Positions 27,301 through 35,682 of a DNA stretch of 64,000 nucleotides are shown piece by piece (the stretch's first letter is position 1; each line of letters begins with the position of its first letter). The DNA comes from Conexibacter sp. CPCC 206217 (GTDB lineage: Bacteria > Actinomycetota > Thermoleophilia > Solirubrobacterales > Solirubrobacteraceae). Under the pieces are notes generated by a model, which saw only the letters and a list, made by a program, of their open reading frames with translations, was not told where the DNA came from and made no database searches. A program made the translations under genes and the position numbers. The stretch lies in assembly GCF_030646165.1 (NCBI RefSeq), contig NZ_JAUTDO010000001.1, positions 310,001-374,000 of the forward strand, in the 5' to 3' direction.

Positions 27301-27409
27301 GTTCGGCAGCGCGCGCGGTCAGGCGCTGCACTGGGGCGAGGTCGACCCGATCGTCCGCTGCGAGGTGCTCGCCGACCTGCTGGCGATCCAGGCGAAGGCG
27401 CTCGCATGA
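24371..27409 (+). CDS. WGR-domain DUF4132 protein (YehI/MolR-like), operon gene 1
   Basis: 1012 residues, cytoplasmic. Residues 5-72 form a WGR domain (TRWGRVG, Trp35-Gly36-Arg37, ending KGYV), known elsewhere as a nucleic-acid-associated module. A Pro/Ala linker (85-125) leads to a long helical repeat region and a C-terminal DUF4132 domain from about residue 700 (KLRATLPPPGVRDDPAL, EQWRELRRFVADTTKLQ, RHLVRLLVLAAS). E. coli YehI has the same WGR+DUF4132 order. The stop overlaps the next ATG (ATGA), so translation is coupled. First gene of a five-gene unit; function unknown, though the partners suggest a chaperone-like AAA+ complex. Confidence 0.9.
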   Translation: MSEVSVRTRTYVFEQGTSHKFWAVAVDGPVLVTRWGRVGTDGQEKQRAFADGAAATAAADKLVGEKTRKGYVADASSTIALRADAGAVPAPPRAARPAADAQPTSPGAVPPAPGPADRSAIELTPQELALPSWLPLPPPLQRSDAPVDVAAVRRGLRGTRHHWGWWHWADSPFGDDVSPATAAFWLRLAYHGGPEVRNRRPAEALRAELERGLDVELSRDDILRLSGDSQLPEANRLPAALALLPATDIVEVLIGGLGRQDGHSAQWDWAARARTLLLPLLSEADRASLREAVERSLRPQLSNPDDVYGLELTLAGALGMHEEVELVVATWPDNWLGELYGSRIGHMCELLGLATAERFVEEAVRLGLDMSHEVGAATWLAVTGTDRLDWLQRTLLRSPNRGEASVNARAFFRRVHHPAMAPVALAGLGSRAPDAARAWLDDHPAEAVAGLAPLLSRSGASADAARDELRRLLRTSATSDASRRAAAQLQGPAAERVAALAAAAESIGGSTLEQTPAWLEATEPISGRLPGWLDPAALPPLLQRDGEAMLREQDVVRLLLALKQSVDDVHPAAAARAELSPASADEFAWALFSAWSAAGAPARDAWALLAVGQLGGDRSAQRLTPLVRAWPGEGRHSRARTGLRVLRTIGSETALMLLNGIAQRLRFKGLQNEARTAMEQIARERGLSRAQLEDRIVPDAGLDADGSRSFDYGPRQFSFVLGPQLKPMVRDSAGKLRATLPPPGVRDDPALADAAREQWRELRRFVADTTKLQVMRLEDAMVTQRSWSVEEFTTYVAPQPLLRHLVRLLVLAASTPGARRTFRLTDEGDLADADDAPFALAADERVTIVHPLQLDRSQRAAWSETLAADEIVPPFPQLGRSVADLRDDELAQQDITRFATDHVPPRTLVGLLDRRGWHREGIADGGLFSNHVKEFPAAGVTVTVEYDGIPVGSMEDADPQAVERCYAVVGSSERAWEFGSARGQALHWGEVDPIVRCEVLADLLAIQAKALA

Positions 27410-28512
27410 GCGGTGCCGTCGTGCGCGAGGAGCGCCAGCGGCCGCCCGCGGAGGAGCTGCACGCGGCCGAGCTCGCGCAGCTCGCCGCGCGCGACGGCGC
27501 CGCGCCGCGCCCGGCCGGCTGGCGGCTGACGCCGCGCTCGGTGCTCGCGTTCGTGCGCGGCGATGCGGAGCTGGGCGTCGCGCCGAAGTACGTCGGCTCG
27601 CGCGCGTTCGTCGAGCGCTGCGTCGTCGCGCTCGCGACCGACCGGGGCCTGATGCTGGTCGGCGAGCCCGGCACCGCGAAGAGCCTCCTGTCGGAGTTGC
27701 TGGCAGCGGCGATCAGCGGCGATTCGACGCTCACGATCCAAGGCTCCGCCGCGACCACCGAGGACGCGATCGCCTACTCGTGGAACTACGCGCTGCTGCT
27801 GGCCGAGGGCCCCAGCGCCCGCGCGCTCGTGCCGGCGCCGCTGCATCGCGGGATGAGCGCCGGAGCGATCGTCCGCTTCGAGGAGATCACGCGCTGCGCG
27901 ATCGAGGTGCAGGACGCGCTGCTGGGGATTCTCTCCGAGCGCGCGCTGGCGATCCCCGAACTGGACGGCGACGCGCGCACGCTGTTCGCCCGGCGCGGCT
28001 TCAACGTGATCGCGACGGCAAACACGCGCGACCGCGGCGTCAACGAGATGAGCGCCGCGCTCAAGCGCCGCTTCAGCTTCGAGACCGTCCTGCCGATCGC
28101 CGACCCGCAGGCGGAGCTGGAGCTGGTCGAGCGCGAGGCCGACCGCCGGCTCGCGGTCGCCGACGTGCCGCTGCGAACCGCCCCGGAGCTGACGCAGGCG
28201 CTCGTCACCGCCTGCCGCGAGCTGCGCGCCGGGCGCACCGAGGATGGCGCGGCGCTGGAGCCGCTGTCGTCGGCGATGAGCACCGCCGAGGTCGTCTCCG
28301 TCTGCTTCGCCGCCTGTGCCCAGGCGCACTGGTTCGGTGCCGGCGAGGTCACCGCCGATCACGTCGTCACGCAGCTCGCCGCGACCGCCGCCAAGGACGA
28401 CCCGGCGGACGTCCTGCGGCTGCGCCACTACCTGCGACGCGCGACCGACGGCCACGCCGGCGACGCCTGGCATGCGCTGGACGCGGCCGCCGAGCAGCTC
28501 GCCGGGCCGTGA
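27406..28512 (+). CDS. MoxR-type AAA+ ATPase (YehL-like), operon gene 2
   Basis: 368 residues. Walker A GEPGTAKS (86-93), a Walker B of the form IVRFEEITRC (155-164, with EE in place of the usual DE), sensor 1 ATANTRD (203-209) and an arginine pair KRRFSF that supplies the Arg finger. EEITRC is typical of the subgroup found beside DUF5682 and VWA genes. MoxR ATPases act with VWA partners to remodel or insert cofactors into target proteins. Its ATG overlaps the stop before it and its stop overlaps the GTG after it, four bases each. Confidence 0.92.
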   Translation: MSGAVVREERQRPPAEELHAAELAQLAARDGAAPRPAGWRLTPRSVLAFVRGDAELGVAPKYVGSRAFVERCVVALATDRGLMLVGEPGTAKSLLSELLAAAISGDSTLTIQGSAATTEDAIAYSWNYALLLAEGPSARALVPAPLHRGMSAGAIVRFEEITRCAIEVQDALLGILSERALAIPELDGDARTLFARRGFNVIATANTRDRGVNEMSAALKRRFSFETVLPIADPQAELELVEREADRRLAVADVPLRTAPELTQALVTACRELRAGRTEDGAALEPLSSAMSTAEVVSVCFAACAQAHWFGAGEVTADHVVTQLAATAAKDDPADVLRLRHYLRRATDGHAGDAWHALDAAAEQLAGP

Positions 28513-30866
28513 ACGCCGAATTCCGCGTCGTCGGTGTCCGTCACCACAGTCCGGCGGCCGCGCATGCCGTGCGGGAGCTGCTGCGCCGCGACCGACCCGC
28601 GACGGTGCTCGTCGAGGGTCCGTCCGACTTCAACCCGCGCATCGGCGAGCTCGCGCTCGACCACGTCCCGCCGATCGCGGTCTCCTCCTCGCTGCTGCTG
28701 GACGGCGTGCGCCACACCGCCCACCACCCGTTCTGCCGCCACTCGCCGGAGTGGATCGCGGTGCGCGAGGGGCTCGCGCTCGGCGCGCACGTCGCCTTCA
28801 TCGACCTGCCGTGGCGTGAGCTCGCGCGGACGGAAGGCTCCGTGCCGACGGTGCGAGACCGCTACGCCGACGACGACGACACGCTGCGCGCCCAGGCGCT
28901 GGCCGCGTTCTGCGCCCGTCTCGGCGTCGACGGCCTCGACGCGGCATGGGATCGGATCGCCGAGGTCGAACCGCACGCCGACGCGGCGACCTACCTCACG
29001 CGCACCGACCAGCTGTGGGACGCCCTGCGCTCCCTCGACGGGCACGTCGACCCGCTCACGGCCCGGCGCGAACGCGCGATGGCCGTGCACGTGCGCGCGG
29101 CGCGAGCGCTGCATCCGGGGCCGGCGCTGGTCGTGGTCGGCGGCCTGCACGCACCGGCGCTGCGGGCGGCGCTGGCCGTGGCCGGTGACGACGAGGGCGC
29201 GGCCGCGGGCGCGGCCGCGCGCGATGCAGCGGACTCCGCGGCCGCGGATGCCTCCGAGCGCGGCGCAGCGACGCCGACGACACTCGCCCTCACCCCCTAC
29301 GACCATGCCCGCCTCGACCGCACCGCCGGGTATGGCGCCGGGCTGCCGAGCCCCGGCTTCTACGATCGCGCATGGGCGGCGCGCGAACGCGAGGACGGCG
29401 AGGAGACGGCCGCCGAGCGGGTGCTGGCGGAGGTCCGCAGACGACTGCACGCCCGCGGGCAGGCGATCTCGACCGCCGACCTCGTCGTCCTGCACACGAC
29501 CGCCGTCGCCCTCGCGCGGCTGCGCGGGCATGCTCAGGTGTGGCGGACGGACCTCGCCGACGCGGTCCTCAGCGCGCTCGTGAAGGACGAGCTGGCGCTC
29601 GGGCTGCCCGTGCCGGCACTCGACGCGCTGCACGAGGTGCTGCGCGGGAGCGGGCGCGGACGGCTCGCCGCGGACGCGCCGCTGCCGCCGCTCGTGCGCG
29701 AGCTGGCCGAGCGGCTGCAGCGGAGCGGGCTCGCGCCGACGACACGGATCCGCACTGTCGCGCTCGACCTCGCGTCGCCCTCGGACCTCGCCCGCTCGCG
29801 CCTGCTGCACGCCGTCACCGTGCTCGAACTGCCCGGCTTCCAGCTCGTGCGCCGCGACGACGCCGACGCGCACGAATCGTGGGAGCTGCGCCAGGCGGTC
29901 GACTACGAGACGGCGGCGATCGACGCAGCCAGCTACGGAGCCGGCGTCGAGGAGGCGGTCGACGCGCGACTGCGCGAGCGCGTCGCGTCGCTCGCGCACG
30001 AGGCAGGCGCCGCCGCGCTGTTGCTGGAGCAGGCGCTCCGCTGCGGCGCCGATGCGCTCGCGGCCCCGCTGGCGAAGCAGCTCAGCGAGGCGATCGAGAC
30101 CGATCCCGACGCCGGCTCGGTGGCCGACGCGCTGTGGGCGCTGCTCGACCTGCAGCAGCGTGAGCGCCGCATCCGCGGCAGCGGCGAGGCCGCGATCGGC
30201 CGGCTGCTGCGCAGCGCATGGGAGCGCGTGCTGTGGCTGCTGGATCCGATCACCGGAGCGCCGCTGCGCGAGGCGACCGGGCTGCGCGCGGTCGCCGCCG
30301 TGTTGGAGGCGTTCGAGCGGGCGGGCCCGGCCGCGGGACTCGACGCGGTCGTGCTGCACGCCGGTCTGCGCCGTGTCGCACACGCAACTGCCGTGGAGCC
30401 GGGCGTGCGCGGTGCGGCGCTCGGCGTGCTCTGGGTGCTCGGCGAAGCGGACGATGTCGCGGCGTTCGTCGACGTGACGGCGGCGGCGGATGAGCTCGGC
30501 GACCTGCTGTACGGGCTCTTCACGCTCGCGCGTGACGTGGTCGCGCGACGCGACGATCTGCGCGCGGCGGTCGACGCCGTCGTCAGCGGGCTCGACGACG
30601 AGGGGTTCCTCACCGCGCTGCCCGCGCTGCGGCGCGCCTTCAGCGTCTTCACACCACGCGAGAAGGACACGCTGGCACGTGCGTTGACGAGAGCAGGGCG
30701 CGGGGTGCGAGCGCGGCACGACGACCTGGTCGTCGCCGGCGACGCGGACACGAACGCCGTGGCGCCCGGCGACGCGGCCACGGCCGGCGCCACGGTCGCG
30801 GCGATGACCGCCCTGGAGCGCCAGCTGGACGACCTGCTCGCCCGTACCGGCGTGGAGTGGCCGTGA
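28509..30866 (+). CDS. DUF5682 family protein (YehM-like), operon gene 3
   Basis: 785 residues from GTG 28509. The N-terminus holds the family signature RVVGVRHHSPAAAHAV, followed by VLVEGPSDF and a His-rich SPEW region; a second domain ends near ELPGFQLVRRD. The rest is largely helical. The HHS and EGP motifs recall the TraB/erythromycin-esterase-like fold with a possible metal or catalytic site. E. coli YehM is the corresponding gene between the ATPase and the VWA gene. An acidic/Ala-rich low-complexity insertion lies at about 215-255. Stop overlaps the next start by four bases. Confidence 0.88.
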   Translation: MNAEFRVVGVRHHSPAAAHAVRELLRRDRPATVLVEGPSDFNPRIGELALDHVPPIAVSSSLLLDGVRHTAHHPFCRHSPEWIAVREGLALGAHVAFIDLPWRELARTEGSVPTVRDRYADDDDTLRAQALAAFCARLGVDGLDAAWDRIAEVEPHADAATYLTRTDQLWDALRSLDGHVDPLTARRERAMAVHVRAARALHPGPALVVVGGLHAPALRAALAVAGDDEGAAAGAAARDAADSAAADASERGAATPTTLALTPYDHARLDRTAGYGAGLPSPGFYDRAWAAREREDGEETAAERVLAEVRRRLHARGQAISTADLVVLHTTAVALARLRGHAQVWRTDLADAVLSALVKDELALGLPVPALDALHEVLRGSGRGRLAADAPLPPLVRELAERLQRSGLAPTTRIRTVALDLASPSDLARSRLLHAVTVLELPGFQLVRRDDADAHESWELRQAVDYETAAIDAASYGAGVEEAVDARLRERVASLAHEAGAAALLLEQALRCGADALAAPLAKQLSEAIETDPDAGSVADALWALLDLQQRERRIRGSGEAAIGRLLRSAWERVLWLLDPITGAPLREATGLRAVAAVLEAFERAGPAAGLDAVVLHAGLRRVAHATAVEPGVRGAALGVLWVLGEADDVAAFVDVTAAADELGDLLYGLFTLARDVVARRDDLRAAVDAVVSGLDDEGFLTALPALRRAFSVFTPREKDTLARALTRAGRGVRARHDDLVVAGDADTNAVAPGDAATAGATVAAMTALERQLDDLLARTGVEWP

Positions 30867-32032
30867 CGGCCGCCGTGGAGACGCGTCTGGCACGCTGGCG
30901 GCTCGTGCTCGGCGTCGAGGCGGACGACGCGCTGGGCGTCGCCGACGCCGATCGCGCGACCGACGCCGCGACCGACGCCGCACGCGACGCGGCGCTCGCC
31001 TTCCTCTACGACCGCGAGCGCGACGCGGTCCGCAACGTGCGCCGACGTCCGGCGGCGCAGCAGCTGGGCGCCGACCTGGGGCCGTCCGACCCGTACGTGC
31101 CGGCGTGGATCGCCTCCGTCCACGAGCTGTTCCCGCGGCGCGTGGCGGAGCGGATCGAGCGCGACGCGCTGGAACGGTACGAGCTGCTCGCGCTCGTCAC
31201 GGACCCGGCGGTGCTCGCCCGCGCTGTGCCGAGCGTCGCGCTGCTGAAGGCGATCCTGACGACGCGACACCTGATGGCCCCGGAGGTGCTCGCGCAGGCG
31301 CGGCAGATCGTGCGGGTCGTCGTGGACGAACTGCGCCGCAGCCTGGCCGCACCGGTCGCCTCGGCATTGCAGGGGGCGCGCGATCCGCGCACGCGCTCGC
31401 GTCGCCGCGTCGCCGCCAACTTCGACGCCGCTGCGACCGTCCGCGCGAACCTCGACCGCTGGGATCCGCAGGCGCGCCGCCTGGGGATCGCGCGACCGCT
31501 GTTCGCCGCGCGCACCCGTCCCCACACCGATCGGTGGCAGGTCGTCGTGCTCGTCGACCAGTCGGGCTCGATGGCCGACAACGTGATCCACGCCGCCGTG
31601 ACCGCGTCGATCTTCGCCGAGCTCGGCAATCTGATGCGCACGCACCTGATCGCGTTCGACACGGAGGTCGTCGACCTCACGCACGCGTGCGACGACCCGA
31701 CCGAGGTGCTGATGCGCGTTCAGCTCGGCGGCGGGACCGACATCGCGCGCGCCGTGCGCCACGCCGCCACCCTGTTGGAGCAGCCGCGCCGCTCGATCGT
31801 GGTGCTGATCAGCGACTTCTGCGAAGGCGGCTCGGAGGGCGACCTGATCGCCGCGGTGCACACGCTCGTCGAAGACGGCGCGACCGTGCTGGCACTCGGG
31901 GCGCTGTCCACCGACGCGCGCCCCGCCTACGACGAGCGAATCGCGCGGCGCCTCGCCGACGCCGGCGCCGATGTCGGCGCGATGACGCCCGGTGAGCTGG
32001 CCGAGTGGGTCGCCGAGCGAGTCAGCGCATGA
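30863..32032 (+). CDS. VWA-domain (CoxE/YehP-like) protein, operon gene 4
   Basis: 389 residues. The N-terminal 220 residues are helical. The VWA domain begins at VVVLVDQSGSMADN with a complete MIDAS: Asp232-x-Ser234-x-Ser236, the Thr of GGGTDIARA and the Asp of VLISDFCEGG. VWA proteins of this type are the substrate-recognition partner of MoxR ATPases. GTG 30863 gives the GTGA overlap with the gene before it; GTG 30857 is the alternative. Corresponds to E. coli YehP. Confidence 0.92.
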   Translation: MTAAVETRLARWRLVLGVEADDALGVADADRATDAATDAARDAALAFLYDRERDAVRNVRRRPAAQQLGADLGPSDPYVPAWIASVHELFPRRVAERIERDALERYELLALVTDPAVLARAVPSVALLKAILTTRHLMAPEVLAQARQIVRVVVDELRRSLAAPVASALQGARDPRTRSRRRVAANFDAAATVRANLDRWDPQARRLGIARPLFAARTRPHTDRWQVVVLVDQSGSMADNVIHAAVTASIFAELGNLMRTHLIAFDTEVVDLTHACDDPTEVLMRVQLGGGTDIARAVRHAATLLEQPRRSIVVLISDFCEGGSEGDLIAAVHTLVEDGATVLALGALSTDARPAYDERIARRLADAGADVGAMTPGELAEWVAERVSA

Positions 32033-34044
32033 CCCGCCGAGACCTGCTCTCGCTGACCGACGACGACCTCGCCGCGCACTCCACGCGCGGCGCCCTGCGA
32101 CGTGCACGCCATGACGTCGAGGCCGGCGCGGTTGAAGTCGAGGAGCAGCCCGACGGCACGGTCGCGGCGACCGTCGGCGAGCATACGGTCGCGCTGGCAC
32201 CCGGTGTCGCGCTGCACGACGGGCACTGCACCTGTCCCGTGCTCGGCGTCTGCCGTCACGTCGTCGCGGTCGTGCTCGCCTACCAGGCGCTGCACGACAC
32301 ACCCGACCCGGAGCCCTGGGATCCCGGCACGCTCGACGACGCCACGCTGGCCGCAGCCGCGGGCGGTGGCGGCGCCGCCCGTGCCCGGCTCGCCCCGCCC
32401 CCAGCCGGCAGGCGCGCCCTCGCGCGTGCCCGCGCCCGCCTCGCCGCGGGCACGACCTGGACGCTAGCTCGCGGCATCCGCCCGTGGGCGACGCTGCACG
32501 ACGAGGACCGCACGGTCGTCTTCTCCGTGCCGCACGCGATCGAGCACGCGCGCTGCTCGTGCTCCCAGCCGATGCCGTGCTCGCACGCGCTCGCCGCGGC
32601 GCTGGCCTTCCGCGAGCTGCCGGCCGCGTCGACCGCGGGCGTGGTCGAGACCGCGCGCACGCCCGGCGCGCCGCCGCCTCGCGACGCGCACGACGCGCTG
32701 CGGCGGCTGGTCGAGCACGGCGCCGCGGGCGGCGGCCGGACGCTCCCCGGCGAGCTGGCCGCCGCTGCGCAGGCGTGCTGGCGCGCCGCGCTTCCCTCCC
32801 CCGCCGCCTGCCTCGACGAGCTCGCCGAACTGGTCCGCCGCCATCACGCGGGCGACGCCTCCTACGATCCGGTGACGCTCGCGGAGACCGCCGGGGAGGC
32901 GGCTTTGCGCCTGCGCCTGCTGGAACTCGACGCACCCTGGCCGCCGCGCGCGTTCGTCGCCGGCCTCGAGAACCAACCGGCGCGCGACGTCGGCAGCGGA
33001 CGACTCGTCGGGCTCGGCACCTCCGTGCGACGACGCGGGCGGACCGTCGATGTCGTCGCTCACCTCGCGGCTGTCGGTGACGGGACTCCGTCGGCGCTGC
33101 TCTCGACCACCGTCGATCCCGTGCCGCCCGTACCGGCACGTTCGTTCACGGCACTCGCGGCGGCGCACGTGCGCGACGTGCCGCTGCGCGCTTACGGCGC
33201 CGGCCAGGTCGTCGCGCAGGGTGCGCGCCGCAGCGCGGACGGTCGCATCTCGTTCGGGCGCAGCCCGGTGTCGGTGACGCCGCAGGCGTTCGCGTGGAGC
33301 GAGCTGCTGGGCCCCGCCTTCTGCGACCACGCCGCCAGCGTGCAGGCCCTCGCGGCGACGCGGCAGCCCGCGTCGCTGGCGCCACGCCGCGCGGCCGACG
33401 CACCGGTCGCGCTGGCGCTGGCGGGAGTCCGCGACAGCGGCTTCTCCCACGCCGCCCAAGCCGTCGTGATCAGCGCGCGCGATCGACGCGGTGACACGGT
33501 CGTCCTGCGCCACCCCTTCCTCTCGCGCGCCGCCGCCGGGACCGAAGCGCTGCTCGCAGCGCTCAGCGGCGAAGAACGGATCGTGCTGACGGCGGGTCAT
33601 GTCCGTTCGCTGGACCCACTCGTGCTGGAACCGACCGCCGTCGTGATGGAGGGACCTGACGAAGCGCGCCGGATGCTGCAGCCGGCGACCGACGCGTTCA
33701 TCTCCGCCGCACCGCCGACCGACGCCGCCCTCCGACCCGTCCCCGCCACGTCCGCCGAATCCGCCGCCACCACCGTGACCGCTTCGCTGGAGCGTGCGCG
33801 CACGCTGCTCGGCGCGCTGCTGACGACCGGCGCGCAGCGCGCCGATGCAGAGCTTGCGCAGCAGGCACGCGCCCTGGCGGAGGACCTCGCGCGGCTGCGC
33901 TCGAACCGTCTCCACACCGCCGCCCGCCGACTTCAGATCGCGCTGGAGGACGCGCGAGCAGCCGGGCGCGGCGACTCCCAGCCGGTCGTCGCCGCCGCGC
34001 TCGCCTTCGCCGCCCTCACGCGTCTCGCGCGCGACCTGTCGTGA
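32029..34044 (+). CDS. protein with two SWIM zinc fingers (YehQ-like), operon gene 5
   Basis: 671 residues. Two SWIM motifs with the same CxC-x5-CxH spacing are present: Cys67, Cys69, Cys75, His77 and Cys176, Cys178, Cys184, His186, each followed by the usual hydrophobic helix (VVAVVLAYQ, ALAAALAF). The rest is a beta-rich middle and a helical C-terminus. SWIM fingers bind DNA or protein; E. coli YehQ is a SWIM protein in the same place. Its ATG overlaps the VWA stop (ATGA), closing a five-gene translationally coupled unit. An inverted repeat at 34083-34138 may end the transcript. Confidence 0.9.
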   Translation: MTRRDLLSLTDDDLAAHSTRGALRRARHDVEAGAVEVEEQPDGTVAATVGEHTVALAPGVALHDGHCTCPVLGVCRHVVAVVLAYQALHDTPDPEPWDPGTLDDATLAAAAGGGGAARARLAPPPAGRRALARARARLAAGTTWTLARGIRPWATLHDEDRTVVFSVPHAIEHARCSCSQPMPCSHALAAALAFRELPAASTAGVVETARTPGAPPPRDAHDALRRLVEHGAAGGGRTLPGELAAAAQACWRAALPSPAACLDELAELVRRHHAGDASYDPVTLAETAGEAALRLRLLELDAPWPPRAFVAGLENQPARDVGSGRLVGLGTSVRRRGRTVDVVAHLAAVGDGTPSALLSTTVDPVPPVPARSFTALAAAHVRDVPLRAYGAGQVVAQGARRSADGRISFGRSPVSVTPQAFAWSELLGPAFCDHAASVQALAATRQPASLAPRRAADAPVALALAGVRDSGFSHAAQAVVISARDRRGDTVVLRHPFLSRAAAGTEALLAALSGEERIVLTAGHVRSLDPLVLEPTAVVMEGPDEARRMLQPATDAFISAAPPTDAALRPVPATSAESAATTVTASLERARTLLGALLTTGAQRADAELAQQARALAEDLARLRSNRLHTAARRLQIALEDARAAGRGDSQPVVAAALAFAALTRLARDLS

Positions 34045-34473
34045 CCGTGTTATGGCGCGCTGGTCAACGGCCGCAGGCACCTCTGAGCGACACCAGCCGG
34101 ATCCGCCACGGCCCAGCTGCGGTCGAGCGGTCGCTCAGCAGCAGTCCGCCGCGCACGTGGTCGGCGAACCCATGTCTGCGCACGGCCACGCGCAGACGGC
34201 AACGCGCGAGGCGCACGAGATCGTCGCGGCATGCAAGCGCGGCTGGGCGGACAAACCCACGACCGGTACGCCCGCCTGCGAGAGCGGTGCCGTGATCTGC
34301 TCCGGCAGTCCCAAGCGGGGCCGCGGGCACCCGCGGCGCCCGTGTCGCCCGTCGCACCGGCGGCGCCGGCCGGGCTGGCGGTCATCCGGCAGAGCTGTCG
34401 ACGCGCCGCACGGCGTCGGCCCGTGAGAGCGACATGAGAGCGGCATGCGAGCGCCTCCCGCGAGGGTGGCCGC
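34045..34473. other. 429-bp intergenic region
   Basis: Short overlapping frames occur on both strands but none has a good start, ribosome site or recognisable domain. CTGAGCGAC (34083-34091) and GTCGCTCAG (34130-34138) form a 9-bp inverted repeat with a 38-nt loop, possibly terminating the upstream operon. The right end carries the SARP-like promoter listed separately. Confidence 0.5.
34423..34467 (+). promoter_or_regulatory. SARP-type direct repeats and -10 of a leaderless promoter
   Basis: GAGAGCG (34425-34431), GAGAGCG (34436-34442) and GCGAGCG (34447-34453) are 7-mers at exactly 11-bp spacing. Exactly 8 bp after the third lies GAGGGT (34462-34467), a -10-like hexamer, and the ATG of the hydrolase gene begins 7 bp after it. 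Heptamer repeats one helix turn apart, 8 bp from the -10, are the established layout for Streptomyces SARP activators. The SARP gene three genes downstream is the obvious candidate activator. Confidence 0.65.
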
Positions 34474-35679
34474 ATGCCGACCGGAACGATTCATGAGATC
34501 GCCCCCGACCTGTACCTGATCGAGGGGCACCACCCGCACAACCTCTGGGACGACCCGGACCTGCCGACGCTGGCCGTCTACCGCAGCGGGCGCAGGCTGT
34601 ACCTGCTCGACACCGGCGTCGGCCCAGAGCAGCGCGAGGCGATCCGCGAGCTCGCCAACCGCTACGCCGGCGAGGTCGACGAGGTGCTGCTGCTCAACAG
34701 CCACGGCCACCTCGACCACCTCGGCAACAACGACGTGCTGGCCGAGATCGCTCCCGGCGCGACCAAGCGCCACCACCTCCCGCGCGCATCCCGCTCGGCG
34801 CTGGAGTTCGAGTCCTTCTTCGGCGCGATGTACAAGCGCGGCCTGCCGTACTTCGACTACCTCTCGGGCCTGACGCTCCCGCCCGACGGCGTCGCCTCGC
34901 TGCTGCGCGCGCTCGGCGCCGACGACGCGCTGACGGGCGCGGACGTCGCCGACCTCGGCGCGCGGATCGCGCAGCTCGGCATCGGCCCGGCGGTCAGCGG
35001 CTTCCTGCCGTCGCTGGTCGTGGACATCCTGCTGCAGACCTATCCGCCGGTCTTCCCGAGCGTCGAGACGATCGTCGACTACGAGCGGATCGCGCCGGCC
35101 GCCGACATCCGCATCGGCGACAGCGCCTGGACCGGCTGGACCTTCGCCGGCGACGACGGCCGGCCCGAGGTGCAGGTGCTGGAGTCCGGCGGCCACTCGT
35201 TCGGCGGGGTCGTCTTCTACCTGCCCGAGCACCGCTTCATGTTCATGGCCGACGAGACCACGTCGGTGCCGATCTGGGCCGACACCGACCCGCGCAGAAC
35301 GATCGCGACCGCGCACAAGGCGCTCGCGATGATCGACGGCGGACAGCTCGAGCTGCTGTGCGCCGGGCACCGGCCGCTGCTGCCGGTCAGCGGCGCCGAG
35401 GCGCGCGCGGCGCTGGAGGGCGTGATCGCCTCCGGCACCGAGTTCGCCGCCGTCGTCGGCGAGGTGCTGGCGCGCCATCCCGACGGCATCGGCATCGACG
35501 CGCTCTACGACACGCTGCTCGCCGAGGCGCAGCCGGGCTCGACGATCGCGATCCTCGCGGGGCTGCAGTTCCCGGTCTTCTCGACCTTCCTGAAGCTGAC
35601 GCTGCTGAACCACTGCCTGCTGCTCGATCTGCCGCAGGGCACCGACGCGAGCAACCGGCCGACGTTCAAGCCGGTGTGA
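34474..35679 (+). CDS. metallo-beta-lactamase-fold hydrolase
   Basis: 401 residues. LLDTGVG is followed by the metal site SHGHLDHLGN (His77, His79, Asp81, His82), then ESGGHSFGG (third His) and ADETTS (bridging Asp); CAGHRPLL supplies the last His. The C-terminal 100 residues form a helical extension. Family members hydrolyse lactones, thioesters or phosphoesters. First gene of a cassette with an exporter (3 bp downstream) and an AfsR/SARP regulator. Predicted transcription begins at its ATG, and there is no Shine-Dalgarno sequence. Confidence 0.88.
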   Translation: MPTGTIHEIAPDLYLIEGHHPHNLWDDPDLPTLAVYRSGRRLYLLDTGVGPEQREAIRELANRYAGEVDEVLLLNSHGHLDHLGNNDVLAEIAPGATKRHHLPRASRSALEFESFFGAMYKRGLPYFDYLSGLTLPPDGVASLLRALGADDALTGADVADLGARIAQLGIGPAVSGFLPSLVVDILLQTYPPVFPSVETIVDYERIAPAADIRIGDSAWTGWTFAGDDGRPEVQVLESGGHSFGGVVFYLPEHRFMFMADETTSVPIWADTDPRRTIATAHKALAMIDGGQLELLCAGHRPLLPVSGAEARAALEGVIASGTEFAAVVGEVLARHPDGIGIDALYDTLLAEAQPGSTIAILAGLQFPVFSTFLKLTLLNHCLLLDLPQGTDASNRPTFKPV

Positions 35680-35682
35680 GCG

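Noticed and set aside
28428..33139. Long minus-strand frames (851 and 1068 codons) opposite the DUF5682/VWA/SWIM genes
   Set aside because: No start signals or domains, and the plus-strand genes have clear motifs and coupled overlaps.
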